From contig JAYFPZ010000002.1 of NCBI GenBank assembly GCA_034927445.1, positions 1 to 64,000 of the forward strand: a DNA stretch of 64,000 bases. Reading direction: 5' to 3'. The position numbers and the translations under genes were made by a program. The DNA is from PHAA01 sp034927445 (GTDB lineage: Bacteria > Bacillota > Syntrophomonadia > Syntrophomonadales > Syntrophomonadaceae). This document shows positions 1-7,769 of this stretch, in pieces (position 1 is the first letter of the stretch; each line of letters starts with the position of its first letter). The notes under the pieces are model-generated. The model searched no databases. It worked only from the letters and a program-made list of their open reading frames with translations, and had not been told where the DNA came from.

Positions 1-68
1 TGATATTAAAAAAATTATTGGTTCTACTAAAAAAAGTTAATTTCCACTACAACTTTTTGCAAATTACT

Positions 69-113
69 AAGGCCCTGTAGCTACCACTTTCCCTAGCTTT
101 CAGGGCCTTTTTG
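69..113 (+). terminator. Rho-independent terminator of a gene left of the window
   Basis: A 9-bp perfect stem (69-77 with 101-109) is followed at once by a T run (108-112) on the plus strand. No plus-strand gene precedes it in the window, so it probably ends a gene lying before base 1. Confidence 0.6.
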
Positions 114-183
114 GGCTTACTTTGCTGCAAAAGAAAAGATAAAAGTCACCAGAAACACTCCTAACTATATAATTTCAATATAA

Positions 184-214
184 AAAGTCTGGTGAGCCAT
201 GGCCACCAGACTTT
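184..214 (-). terminator. Terminator of rpsU
   Basis: An 11-bp perfect inverted repeat (184-194 with 204-214) has a T run on the minus-strand side. It lies 15 bases past the rpsU stop codon, in the position expected for the end of that transcript. Confidence 0.75.
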
Positions 215-229
215 AAATTATTTCGATGG

Positions 230-406
230 TTAAAACTTTTTCTTTTTACGGGCAGCCTCTGATTTCTTTTTCTTTCTTATACTGGGTTTCTCATAGTGGT
301 CGTGCTTTCTAATATCCTGCATAACCCCTGATTTCTGACAGGTACGCTTAAACCTCTTTAGAGCACTGTCCAGGGATTCATTTTTTCCGACTTTAACTTC
401 ACTCAT
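230..406 (-). CDS. rpsU: 30S ribosomal protein S21
   Basis: A 58-residue protein of the small ribosomal subunit. It starts MSEVKVGKNESLDSALKRFK and ends in a Lys/Arg-rich tail (IRKKKKSEAARKKKKF), as S21 proteins do. The ATG at 404-406 is preceded by a strong GGGGAGGGA Shine-Dalgarno sequence. It has its own promoter upstream and a terminator downstream, and lies 76 bases after the HIT gene on the same strand. S21 contacts the 3' end of 16S rRNA during initiation; the assignment rests on clear sequence recognition. Confidence 0.96.
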   Translation of the reverse strand: MSEVKVGKNESLDSALKRFKRTCQKSGVMQDIRKHDHYEKPSIRKKKKSEAARKKKKF

Positions 407-450
407 TATATCCCTCCCCTCACCTGACCGGGCTATATAAACACCATTCT

Positions 451-480
451 ATTGTACAATTTCGAATAGCTGCAAGTCAA
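451..480 (-). promoter_or_regulatory. SigA-type promoter for rpsU
   Basis: On the minus strand, TTGACT (475-480) and TACAAT (451-456) are separated by 18 bases, about 45 bases upstream of the rpsU start codon. The box placement is seen directly; use by the housekeeping sigma factor is inferred. Confidence 0.65.
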
Positions 481-482
481 GA

Positions 483-833
483 TTATTCGGGAGGCCAACC
501 CATTTGTTTTCCGCCCAGCAAATGATAGTGCAAATGGAAAATGGACTGCCCTCCCCATTCGCCACAGTTGTTTACCAAGCGATAACCCTGTTCGGATATT
601 CCAGAATCTCGGGCCAGGCGTGAGGCTAGTAACTGTATACGTCCCAATATATCAACATTCTCATCACTTACCTCATTCAACGAAGCTAGGTGTATTTTAG
701 GAATTATTAAAAGATGAACCGGTGCAGACGGATTAATATCTTTGATTGCCAAAATTTTATCGTCTTCATATACAATTTGAGCAGGAATTTCCTTGTTAAC
801 TATTTTGCAGAACAAACAATCGGGTACAGCCAC
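483..833 (-). CDS. HIT family (HINT-like) nucleotide phosphoramidase
   Basis: A small cytoplasmic histidine-triad hydrolase acting on nucleoside phosphoramidates and adenylylated conjugates. The N-terminal CLFCKI motif and the C-terminal catalytic triad FHLHYHLLGG are both intact, and the length (about 116 residues) matches the HINT/PKCI branch. The frame is open to a GTG at 842, but the AAGGAGG ribosome site overlaps that codon; the GTG at 831-833, 8 bases past the site, is the better start. It lies upstream of rpsU and downstream of the PC4-like gene on the same strand. The physiological substrate cannot be deduced. Confidence 0.9.
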   Translation of the reverse strand: MAVPDCLFCKIVNKEIPAQIVYEDDKILAIKDINPSAPVHLLIIPKIHLASLNEVSDENVDILGRIQLLASRLARDSGISEQGYRLVNNCGEWGGQSIFHLHYHLLGGKQMGWPPE

Positions 834-1078
834 AGTTTTCACCTCCTTATTTTATTTCGATATAATCCAGTTCGCAGAGATAATGTCTGGTTAAGTTATT
901 GAAAAAGCGCAGATTGCGGATAATACTTCCTTAATTGTAGCAAATAATAAGACCAATACAAATAGGCATTTGGGAAATCATTCGCCTATAGTGTTATATA
1001 TTCTCATATGATTCTATGCATGTAAAAAGTTAAGCCAAGGGCTTTTATTCTACCATATTTATTCGCCAGACAGCCTTA

Positions 1079-1309
1079 TTAATCCTTTTCCCAATCAAGA
1101 TTATTCAGTATTTCCTGCAGGTGTTTGAGTTCATTTTGGTTTAAAGTAACGCCTTTCCCTACTTTTTCATAATTCGGTCCCCAATCCCGAATATCGAACT
1201 TGGCCTCGTGCCCATTCCAGCTTACCAGGTTGAACTCTTTGCGCCAGCCTTTGCTTCCTTCTGACAATACTCCCAGATTCTTAATGACATTAAATTTAAA
1301 ATCAGACAT
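1079..1309 (-). CDS. YdbC/PC4-like single-stranded DNA-binding protein
   Basis: A 76-residue protein starting MSDFKFNVIKNLGVLSEGSK. The run of beta-strand segments and the WNGHEAKFDIRDWGPN / KVGKGVTL motifs match bacterial YdbC proteins, which have the fold of the eukaryotic coactivator PC4 and bind single-stranded DNA. The ATG at 1309 has GAGGTG 8 bases upstream; a longer reading from TTG at 1327 would overlap that site. It appears monocistronic. The fold assignment is confident; the cellular role (repair, replication or transcription support) is unknown. Confidence 0.82.
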   Translation of the reverse strand: MSDFKFNVIKNLGVLSEGSKGWRKEFNLVSWNGHEAKFDIRDWGPNYEKVGKGVTLNQNELKHLQEILNNLDWEKD

Positions 1310-1469
1310 TTTTATCGCACCTCTCAACTTTTATATTCTATACCCATCATTACTGCGATTACCAATGTAAAGATGACCTTACCATTATTTGCTGCCATTT
1401 TTATTATTTTATTACATTAATAACCATTTGTCACCCAGTAACTCGAACCTGCGTTCGACTGAGATTGAG

Positions 1470-1500
1470 AAAAAAAAATGCCCGCAAGCAGGCATTTTCT
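1470..1500 (-). terminator. Terminator of the glutamate 2,3-aminomutase gene
   Basis: The hairpin ATGCC/GGCAT, extended by flanking A/T pairs, is followed on the minus strand by a run of eight T. It starts about 20 bases past the stop codon at 1519. Confidence 0.75.
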
Positions 1501-1518
1501 CATAATTCTACAATTAGA

Positions 1519-2757
1519 TCAGGGTAAATTATCTACTTCAACGGTTTTGCCTTCCCAGGTTTGCAAAATAATTTTCCCGGTTTGCATTGAGGACAAGTAG
1601 TTAGGCATTAAAGGTATTTTCCCCAATCCTCCAGGGGCATTTATGATATAGGTCGGTACTGCCAGGCCTGAGGTATAACCGCGCAGCGACCTTATGATGT
1701 CCATTCCTTCTGTAATGCTAGTCTGAAAATGCCGGGTTCCGCGAACGTCTTTGGCATGGAAAATATAATAAGGGCGCACTCTTATTTTTAGCAACTCCTG
1801 GCCCAGCTTCCTCATAATATAAGGATGATCATTTACGCCGCGAAGCAAAACCGCTTGATTACCCAAGACGGCCCCGGCCTCGATTAGTTGGTCACAGGCT
1901 GCTTTAGCCTCCGGGGTAACCTCCAGGGGATGATTAAACTGGGTATTGATATAGATCGGTGGATACTTGCGAATGATATCGCAGAGCGCACCGGTAATTC
2001 TCTGCGGCATGGTTACCGGAACTCTGGTTCCGATTCGTTTTATTTCCACGTGTGGTATTTGGTGTAAGGCGGACAACACAGAATCTAATACATGATTGCT
2101 TAATAAAAGTGCATCGCCGCCAGTAACCAGAACATCTCTGATTTCTTTATTTTCAGCGACAAAGTCCAGAGCCTGGCCAATATCTGCCAGACAAGCGTGT
2201 CGGTCGATTTCGCCGATATTGCGTCTCCTCTGACAATGGCGGCAATACATGGCGCACTGATTGGTTACGTTTATGATCAAACGGTCTGGATATCTCCTGG
2301 TCACGCACGGAGCAGGCGATGTCATGGCCTCGTTCATGGGGTCAAGACTCCCCCCCGGGAGCAGTTCCCTAATATCCGGTACTGCTTGTCGATAGATCGG
2401 GCTGTTTTTATAATCCACCCCCACCAGACTCAGGTAATAGGGGGATATGGCCCAACGGTACACATTGCCGATCCGGTTTATCTGTTTTCTTTCCAGATCA
2501 TTCAACCCAATTATGCTGGCTAATACAGAACTTTCTTTAATACGGTTTTTTAATTGCCATTTCCAGTTGACCCAGTCTTCATCCGTACCGCCTATAACCT
2601 CCAAAATTCTTTGTTTACGTACCGCAACCTGCTCCCTAACCGCGTTTTCGTCGGGCATTTTTTCCATGGCTTCCAGATAAGGAAGAGCAAGTTCTTTTAA
2701 ATCATTGCTTCTAAGTGCTGATTGATATGCGTCGCACAGACTCCCTGTTTCTCTCAT
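1519..2757 (-). CDS. eam: Glutamate 2,3-aminomutase (radical SAM, PLP-dependent)
   Basis: Converts L-glutamate to beta-glutamate, a compatible solute, by the radical mechanism of the lysine 2,3-aminomutase (KamA) family. The [4Fe-4S] motif CAMYCRHC lies near residues 168-175 and the PLP lysine in GGLGKIPLMPNY near residue 380. The two aspartates that bind the side-chain amine in lysine 2,3-aminomutases are replaced: HAKDVRG carries Lys near residue 336 and IINAPGG carries Asn near residue 373. This Lys/Asn pair is the hallmark of clostridial glutamate 2,3-aminomutase. The ATG at 2757 has AAGGAG 7 bases upstream; a TTG at 2820 would abut the riboswitch terminator. A c-di-AMP riboswitch precedes the gene. 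A plain lysine aminomutase is unlikely but needs assay. Confidence 0.85.
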   Translation of the reverse strand: MRETGSLCDAYQSALRSNDLKELALPYLEAMEKMPDENAVREQVAVRKQRILEVIGGTDEDWVNWKWQLKNRIKESSVLASIIGLNDLERKQINRIGNVYRWAISPYYLSLVGVDYKNSPIYRQAVPDIRELLPGGSLDPMNEAMTSPAPCVTRRYPDRLIINVTNQCAMYCRHCQRRRNIGEIDRHACLADIGQALDFVAENKEIRDVLVTGGDALLLSNHVLDSVLSALHQIPHVEIKRIGTRVPVTMPQRITGALCDIIRKYPPIYINTQFNHPLEVTPEAKAACDQLIEAGAVLGNQAVLLRGVNDHPYIMRKLGQELLKIRVRPYYIFHAKDVRGTRHFQTSITEGMDIIRSLRGYTSGLAVPTYIINAPGGLGKIPLMPNYLSSMQTGKIILQTWEGKTVEVDNLP

Positions 2758-2820
2758 GTTATCACTCCTTTCCGAATTTTCTGCAGGAATGGTCATAATT
2801 GAAAAGGGCCGAGGGTCCAA

Positions 2821-2850
2821 AATAAAATAACCAAAGGAAGACCTCTGGTT
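2821..2850 (-). terminator. Expression-platform terminator of the c-di-AMP riboswitch
   Basis: A 9-bp stem with one G-U pair (2842-2850 with 2829-2837, tetraloop between) is followed on the minus strand by ATTTTATTTT. It lies between the aptamer and the aminomutase coding sequence, so premature termination here would switch the gene off. Confidence 0.8.
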
Positions 2851-2881
2851 AAGCTTTTATATAAAACCTCGGGTTCCCTTA

Positions 2882-2992
2882 TAAGCGCTTACGAGGTTAG
2901 CTGACGGGTTCGGGAAAAGGGTATTCCCTACCATTAGGATTCACCCCACTTTTTGGTTCCCCCGTTCTCTGCCTGAGAGATTCAGCGCACAT
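2882..2992 (-). promoter_or_regulatory. c-di-AMP riboswitch (ydaO/yuaA class)
   Basis: Read on the minus strand, the leader carries the conserved blocks of this class in order: GGGGGAACC, GTGGGGTGAATCC, TAGGG, CCCGAACCCGTCAGCTAACC and CGTAAGCGC. The P1 arms pair (AGCGC at 2984-2988 with GCGCT at 2885-2889). A strong intrinsic terminator follows at 2821-2850. Riboswitches of this class bind cyclic di-AMP and generally turn genes off when the ligand is abundant; targets are typically potassium uptake, osmolyte handling and cell-wall genes. Here the target is glutamate 2,3-aminomutase. Identity is near certain from sequence; the off-switch direction is inferred from the terminator. Confidence 0.93.
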
Positions 2993-3109
2993 TCCTAAAT
3001 TTCTTGATGTGAGCCGGCTGAGAAACTCGCCGCACCTGCTATGGTCACATTTCACCTCCTTAAAATGGTTTCTTTTCGCCTTATTAAGGAACATAGTTGC
3101 CGCTTTCCC

Positions 3110-3622
3110 AACCATAACAACTCACCCCAAAAGTAAAATTATATTGAAAAGGCAGCTAAGGTATTTTTTGTCATTTATTATAATTACGTATTCGATTTTA
3201 ATTTCTTTCTAATAAATATTGGCATATATAATTATAAACTATAAATTTGGCAAAAATTAGGGAAAAAGCTCATTAAGGTTGGCCTTGCTGAAAAAAGCTC
3301 ATCCTTTTGGCCATCTTCCTGGCTTATAATATGAAAAATAATTGCCGCCAGTGACACCAGCTTTCTAGGAGCGCTTGTTTGAGCGCATTTTTTGAGGTTG
3401 ACGGTGAAAAGAATATTCGGTTGCTACCATAGATATTGGACAATGAAGGGGGCACCATGGAAGTTTATTCCCCGCAGACTAGCTGCGCTTATTGTACCAA
3501 CAAGCTGCCAGGTTAAAAAAGCTCTGCTGCCAATAGCCGGGTATAACCGGTAAGAGATGATTTTAATCAGTAATTAAAATTCAAGCCGGTATATGGGGTG
3601 CCTATCAATTGGCTTGATAAAG
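3110..3622. other. Gene-poor stretch upstream of the riboswitch
   Basis: No supported gene. It should hold the promoter of the riboswitch transcript; a minus-strand TATAAT lies near 3135, but no convincing -35 box was found. The 11-base string AAAAAGCTCAT occurs twice about 30 bases apart (near 3263 and 3292) as part of an imperfect repeat of unknown meaning. Confidence 0.4.
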
Positions 3623-3934
3623 TTACAGCAGCGTATCCCAATTGCGGCGGAAATCGAGTATTCTGACTATCGAAACTGTTTTGTCTTGCTCCGAAGCAAT
3701 ATAAAAAACGATCTGATTGTCCAGCATCACGGTACGAACGCCATTGGTAACCAGTTTTTCATCACTAACCAAAGCATGGCGGAAAGGAGTTTTCTCCAAA
3801 TCATCGATCGTATCAGCAATTTGATTGACTAATTTTTGAGCCAGCGATGTCTGCCCATGTTTTTTTAATATATCGCCGGTAATTTCAATCAAATCTTTGT
3901 GAGCAGGTTCGGTTAATACAATATCGTATTTCAT
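3623..3934 (-). CDS. RelE/ParE-family toxin
   Basis: A 103-residue protein with the layout of ParE/RelE toxins: a start resembling YDIVLTEPAHKDLIEI, a helical hairpin around LAQKLVNQIADTIDDLEKTP, a beta region and the C-terminal signature VSIVRILDFRRNW. Its ATG overlaps the antitoxin stop codon by 4 bases (ATGA), a typical translational coupling. Relatives either cleave mRNA on the ribosome (RelE) or block DNA gyrase (ParE); the sequence does not settle which. The gene is intact. Confidence 0.85.
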   Translation of the reverse strand: MKYDIVLTEPAHKDLIEITGDILKKHGQTSLAQKLVNQIADTIDDLEKTPFRHALVSDEKLVTNGVRTVMLDNQIVFYIASEQDKTVSIVRILDFRRNWDTLL

Positions 3935-4197
3935 TCTTTGGTAAGCTCTTTCTGGATATCATTGAAAGCACTGCCAAAAGGCTTTAATTTGCCGGCTTTA
4001 ATGGCATCCATCCCTTCGTCCAGAAGCTTGTACAACTCGAATTTGCCCAAAAGATTTTCAAAAGTCTCAATGCTCATTATAGCCAGATCACCATGCCCGT
4101 TCTTGGTAATGTAAACTGGTTCCCCGTACTTATGGCAGAAATCAGAAATCTCATTATATTTATTTCTGAGGTCCGAACTAGGTCTGATTGATGGCAT
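3931..4197 (-). CDS. Phd/YefM-family antitoxin
   Basis: An 88-residue partner of the toxin that follows it. It has the Phd/YefM N-terminal DNA-binding fold (SSDLRNKYNEISDFCHKYGE, PVYITKNGHGDLAIMSIETFE) and a C-terminal helix that should wrap the toxin. The ATG at 4197 has GGGGTG upstream; a longer reading to 4236 has no ribosome site. The promoter overlaps a tandem direct repeat, as expected for autorepression by such antitoxins. Confidence 0.85.
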   Translation of the reverse strand: MPSIRPSSDLRNKYNEISDFCHKYGEPVYITKNGHGDLAIMSIETFENLLGKFELYKLLDEGMDAIKAGKLKPFGSAFNDIQKELTKE

Positions 4198-4226
4198 AAT
4201 ACACACCCCCACATCCATATAGGCAT

Positions 4227-4271
4227 ATTGTATCAATTTTTTGATATATAATCAAGATTTTTGATATATAA
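4227..4271 (-). promoter_or_regulatory. Toxin-antitoxin promoter with tandem operator repeat
   Basis: On the minus strand, TTGATT (4250-4255) and TACAAT (4227-4232) are 17 bases apart. The direct repeat TTTTTGATATATAA occurs at 4238-4251 and 4258-4271, a 20-base period or two helical turns, and overlaps the -35 box. This suits cooperative binding of the antitoxin; the binding itself is inferred. Confidence 0.6.
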
Positions 4272-4325
4272 CAACAAAATGCCGGGATAGGGCATTAAAT
4301 GGGTAAAACCAGGCGGGGCAGCGGC

Positions 4326-5633
4326 TTAACCGCTTACTACTCCGATTGCCCATTCCTGTTCCGCCTTCATCAGGGTAACCTTAATAATCTGCCCCACCAG
4401 GTTGCGGGGCGACTCAAAATGCACATCTATATAGTTATCGCTCAGACCGCTGTATATGTCGCCGTCCCAAGGGCGTTCCACCAGTACGTTTAACTCTTGC
4501 CCCAACAGACTATGCATAAAATGATACTTCTTACGGCGCCCCAATTCCAGCAAGGCTTCACTGCGCTGCTGCTTGGCAGCAGCATCTATCTGCGGTATCA
4601 TAGCTGCCGCACTGGTGCCTTCCCGCCGGGAATACTTGAAAACATGCAACTCATAGAGGGGCAGGTCATCAATAAGATCGTAGGTGTCTCGAAAATCAGC
4701 CTCAGTCTCGGTTGGATAACCCACCATTACATCAGCGGTAAAGGCTGAGCCCGGAATGAGTTGTGCCGTATTGAGAACCAGGCGGCGATAGTATTCCCGG
4801 TCGTATCTGCGCCGCATGGATTTCAGGATGCGGTCGCTGCCGCTCTGCAAAGGAATATGAAAGTGGCGGCAGATGCGGCGGTCAGAGGTAATCAAAGTTA
4901 TCAGCTCCTCATTCAGCTCCAAAGGTTCGATTGAACTAAGGCGAATACGGAAACCGCCAGTATTGACAGCCAGAATCCTTTGCAGCAGCCTGGTTATATC
5001 CCATCCGGCCAGATCTATTCCGTACATGCCGGTATGGATCCCGGTCAAAACGATCTCCCGATACCCCAGCTGCAACAACTGACCTATCTCAGCCAGGACA
5101 TCGTCGGGGGCTTTGCTGCGAACCGGTCCCCGGGCCAAAGGTACAATACAATAGGAGCAAAAGCTCTGGCACCCGTCCTGGATTTTGACAAAAGCCCGGG
5201 TCCGCTCATGATGCCCGGAATATAAGATAGGGGGCAAGGCCGTAGGACAGATAGGGTCAACCCAAATTTTCGGTTCAACTTCATGGCCGCGAACGTAATT
5301 ATCCACGATTTCAGCCAAGCGCTCTTTATCCTGGTTGCCCACCACCAGACCAATGCCCTCAATGTGTGATAATTGTCCGGCATCCACCTGGGCGGCACAG
5401 CCGGTTGCCACCACAATCGCAGCAGGATTGGCCCGAACCGCTCTTCTAAGCATAGCCCGTGATTTACGGTCGCTTATATGGGTTACGGTGCAGGTATTGA
5501 TGACATAAACATCAGCAGGGTCACCAAAATTTACAATCTGGTAACCCCGCCCGGTAAATTCCTCGATCATTTGTTCAGTTTCCACCTGGTTGACTTTACA
5601 GCCCAAGGTATGAAAAGCTACTTTTTTCTTCAA
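4326..5633 (-). CDS. mtaB: tRNA ms2t6A37 methylthiotransferase MtaB
   Basis: Radical SAM methylthiotransferase that adds a methylthio group to t6A37 of tRNAs reading ANN codons. The N-terminal UPF0004 domain carries the three cluster cysteines in HTLGCKVNQVETEQM, NTCTVTHISDRKSR and ATGCAAQ. The radical SAM motif CQSFCSYCIVPLARG follows, and a TRAM-like RNA-binding domain ends the 435-residue protein. The HTLGCKVNQVETEQ signature separates MtaB from MiaB and RimO. It starts with TTG (SD GGAAGG) and is the last gene of the hrcA-dnaK-dnaJ-prmA transcription unit, 41 bases after prmA. Confidence 0.93.
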   Translation of the reverse strand: MKKKVAFHTLGCKVNQVETEQMIEEFTGRGYQIVNFGDPADVYVINTCTVTHISDRKSRAMLRRAVRANPAAIVVATGCAAQVDAGQLSHIEGIGLVVGNQDKERLAEIVDNYVRGHEVEPKIWVDPICPTALPPILYSGHHERTRAFVKIQDGCQSFCSYCIVPLARGPVRSKAPDDVLAEIGQLLQLGYREIVLTGIHTGMYGIDLAGWDITRLLQRILAVNTGGFRIRLSSIEPLELNEELITLITSDRRICRHFHIPLQSGSDRILKSMRRRYDREYYRRLVLNTAQLIPGSAFTADVMVGYPTETEADFRDTYDLIDDLPLYELHVFKYSRREGTSAAAMIPQIDAAAKQQRSEALLELGRRKKYHFMHSLLGQELNVLVERPWDGDIYSGLSDNYIDVHFESPRNLVGQIIKVTLMKAEQEWAIGVVSG

Positions 5634-5674
5634 AGCTACCTTCCTTGTTGGTTTCGTTATGAGGGACAGGTTGT

Positions 5675-6598
5675 CTACAATTTACGGGCCGCAACCCCGA
5701 TCCAGTCTATATCCTGCAGGACCTGTTCGATCTCAAAATTGTTTTCTTCCAGGGTTTGCTTTACTCCCGGCCAGCGGCTGTCAACTATCCCGGAGCCGAA
5801 GAAATATCCGCCGGGAGGCAGAGCCTGAGCGGCTCCGGGAATCAATTCGGTAATAACCTCGGCAATTATGTTGGCCAGGATCATGTCTGCTTTTAAACCC
5901 GGCATAACTTCTATAATATTGCCGGCCTCAATTACGGTTTTATCAGCCAGGCCGTTTAAAGCCAGGTTTTCTTTGGCAATCCGGACCGCCAGTTCATCTA
6001 TATCCATGGCGTAAACCTTTTCCGCCCCTAGTTTTAGCGCACCTATTGTCAATATTCCCGAACCGCAGCCCGCATCAATAATATTTTCCCCGCCATGTAC
6101 GTATTCATCGATAAACCTGAGGCAAAAGCGGGTCGAGGCATGAATGCCCGTACCAAAAGCCATCCCCGGATCGATATTTATAATGACTTCGTTGGCAGCG
6201 GGTTCATATTCTTCCCAGGACGGTTTGATTACCAGGTGCTCCCCTACTTTAAAGGTGTGATAGTATTTTTTCCAATTTTCTTCCCAGTCTTCATTGCGAA
6301 TCTCATCTACAAATACCTTGCATCTGACCTGGAAATTACCCTCCACATCTTCTATAGACCGGGCCAGGCTCTTCATTACCTCTTTATCTTCCGGGAAATA
6401 GGCTTTTACTGCTACAAATTCATGATCCAAAAAGTCTGCTGACACTGATTCAGAATTCCAGTCATCCCGGTTGATGTATTTCCTGGCTGCCTGAGGATCT
6501 TCGATAACCACTCCGCCTGAACCCATGCTATGAAAAATCCCGGCAATGGCTTCAGCGCAGATTTCTTCAGTCAAAACACTTATTTCTTTCCAATTCAT
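5675..6598 (-). CDS. prmA: Ribosomal protein L11 methyltransferase
   Basis: Cytoplasmic SAM-dependent enzyme that methylates lysines of ribosomal protein L11. The N-terminal L11-recognition domain (about 1-100) is followed by a Rossmann methyltransferase with IDAGCGSGILTIGALKLGA (motif I), YAMDIDELAV and DMILANIIAEV. GTGIHASTRFCL is the PrmA-specific segment before motif I. The length (307) is normal. It lies 13 bases downstream of dnaJ; dnaJ-prmA is a common clostridial order. Confidence 0.95.
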   Translation of the reverse strand: MNWKEISVLTEEICAEAIAGIFHSMGSGGVVIEDPQAARKYINRDDWNSESVSADFLDHEFVAVKAYFPEDKEVMKSLARSIEDVEGNFQVRCKVFVDEIRNEDWEENWKKYYHTFKVGEHLVIKPSWEEYEPAANEVIINIDPGMAFGTGIHASTRFCLRFIDEYVHGGENIIDAGCGSGILTIGALKLGAEKVYAMDIDELAVRIAKENLALNGLADKTVIEAGNIIEVMPGLKADMILANIIAEVITELIPGAAQALPPGGYFFGSGIVDSRWPGVKQTLEENNFEIEQVLQDIDWIGVAARKL

Positions 6599-6611
6599 TG
6601 GTCAATCCCCT

Positions 6612-7739
6612 TTATCCGATCGCATCCTTCAGTTTATCAAAAATTCCCTTTTTGCCATCCTTGTCTTCACCCTCGCTGTAGAAAGCGGCCAGCAGTTCTT
6701 TTTGCCGCTTGCTGAGCCGGGTCGGTATTTTAACATTTACCAAAATCTTTAAATCACCGTAGCGGTGGCTTTGCAGGTGGGGTATTCCTTTATTTTTTAC
6801 CGTCAGCACGTCTCCGGGCTGGGTGCCTTCGGGAATCGTCAGTTTATGGACGTCTCCACCCAGCAAGGACAGGTCAATCTCAGTGCCCAGCGACGCCTGC
6901 ACTATATTTATATCCAAATCACATATTAGCGTATAGCCATCCCGTCTGAATCGGGCATGCGGCCTCACCACAATAACAATGTAAAGATCACCGGGGGGGC
7001 CGCCCAGAGTTCCTTCCTCGCCTTCCGCCTGAATTCTTAAACGGGATCCGGTATCGATACCCGCGGGTATCCTCACATTAATAATCCGCTTGCGCCTGAT
7101 CTTTCCTTTGCCTCGGCAGGCTGTACAGGGTTTTTCGATTATCTTCCCTTCGCCATTACATTTGCTGCAGGTCCGGGCTGTTTCAAAACGGCCAAAAGGC
7201 GTACTCTGAACTGATCTAACCTGTCCGGTCCCCTGACAATGGGGGCAGGTCTTAGGTTGAGTGCCCGGTTCCGCCCCGCTGCCATTACATCTATCACAGT
7301 TCTCCATCCGCATTAATTCCATTTCTTTTTCTGCACCAAATACGGCATCTTCAAAGTTTATATCCAGCCGCACCTCCCGGTCGGCCCCCCGTTGAGGCCC
7401 TCTCCGGCGCTGACCGCCTCCGGCCGCTCCAAAGAAGAGGTCAAAAATATCCCCGAATCCGCCTGCTCCGCCAAAGCCGCCGCCAAAACCTCCGGCGCCC
7501 ATGCGGTTAGGGTCAAAAGCATCATGCCCGTATTGGTCATATGCGGCTCTCTTTTGGCTGTCACTCAAGACTTCATAGGCTTCGGCCACCTCTTTAAACT
7601 TTTCCGCCGCATTGGCATCCTCTTTATTCACATCAGGATGATATTGCTTGGCTTTTTGTCGGTAGGCCTTTTTAATTTCCTCGGGTGAAGCCGACTGGGA
7701 CACTCCCAGTACTTCGTAATAATCTCGTTTGGCGGCCAT
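6612..7739 (-). CDS. dnaJ: Chaperone protein DnaJ (Hsp40)
   Basis: J-domain co-chaperone that stimulates DnaK ATPase activity and delivers unfolded clients. The J domain holds HPD at residues 34-36, followed by a Gly/Phe-rich linker, four zinc repeats (CDRCNGSG, CPHCQGTG, CSKCNGEG, CTACRGKG) and the C-terminal substrate-binding domains. All key residues are present in 375 residues. It starts 30 bases after dnaK, in the operon controlled by the CIRCE element upstream of hrcA. Confidence 0.97.
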   Translation of the reverse strand: MAAKRDYYEVLGVSQSASPEEIKKAYRQKAKQYHPDVNKEDANAAEKFKEVAEAYEVLSDSQKRAAYDQYGHDAFDPNRMGAGGFGGGFGGAGGFGDIFDLFFGAAGGGQRRRGPQRGADREVRLDINFEDAVFGAEKEMELMRMENCDRCNGSGAEPGTQPKTCPHCQGTGQVRSVQSTPFGRFETARTCSKCNGEGKIIEKPCTACRGKGKIRRKRIINVRIPAGIDTGSRLRIQAEGEEGTLGGPPGDLYIVIVVRPHARFRRDGYTLICDLDINIVQASLGTEIDLSLLGGDVHKLTIPEGTQPGDVLTVKNKGIPHLQSHRYGDLKILVNVKIPTRLSKRQKELLAAFYSEGEDKDGKKGIFDKLKDAIG

Positions 7740-7769
7740 TATTCCCCACCTTCCTGATAAACCTCAAAC

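Noticed and set aside
2897..3115. Minus-strand open frame of 72 codons upstream of eam
   Set aside because: It runs through the conserved c-di-AMP aptamer, and its composition is set by the RNA. No ribosome site precedes it.
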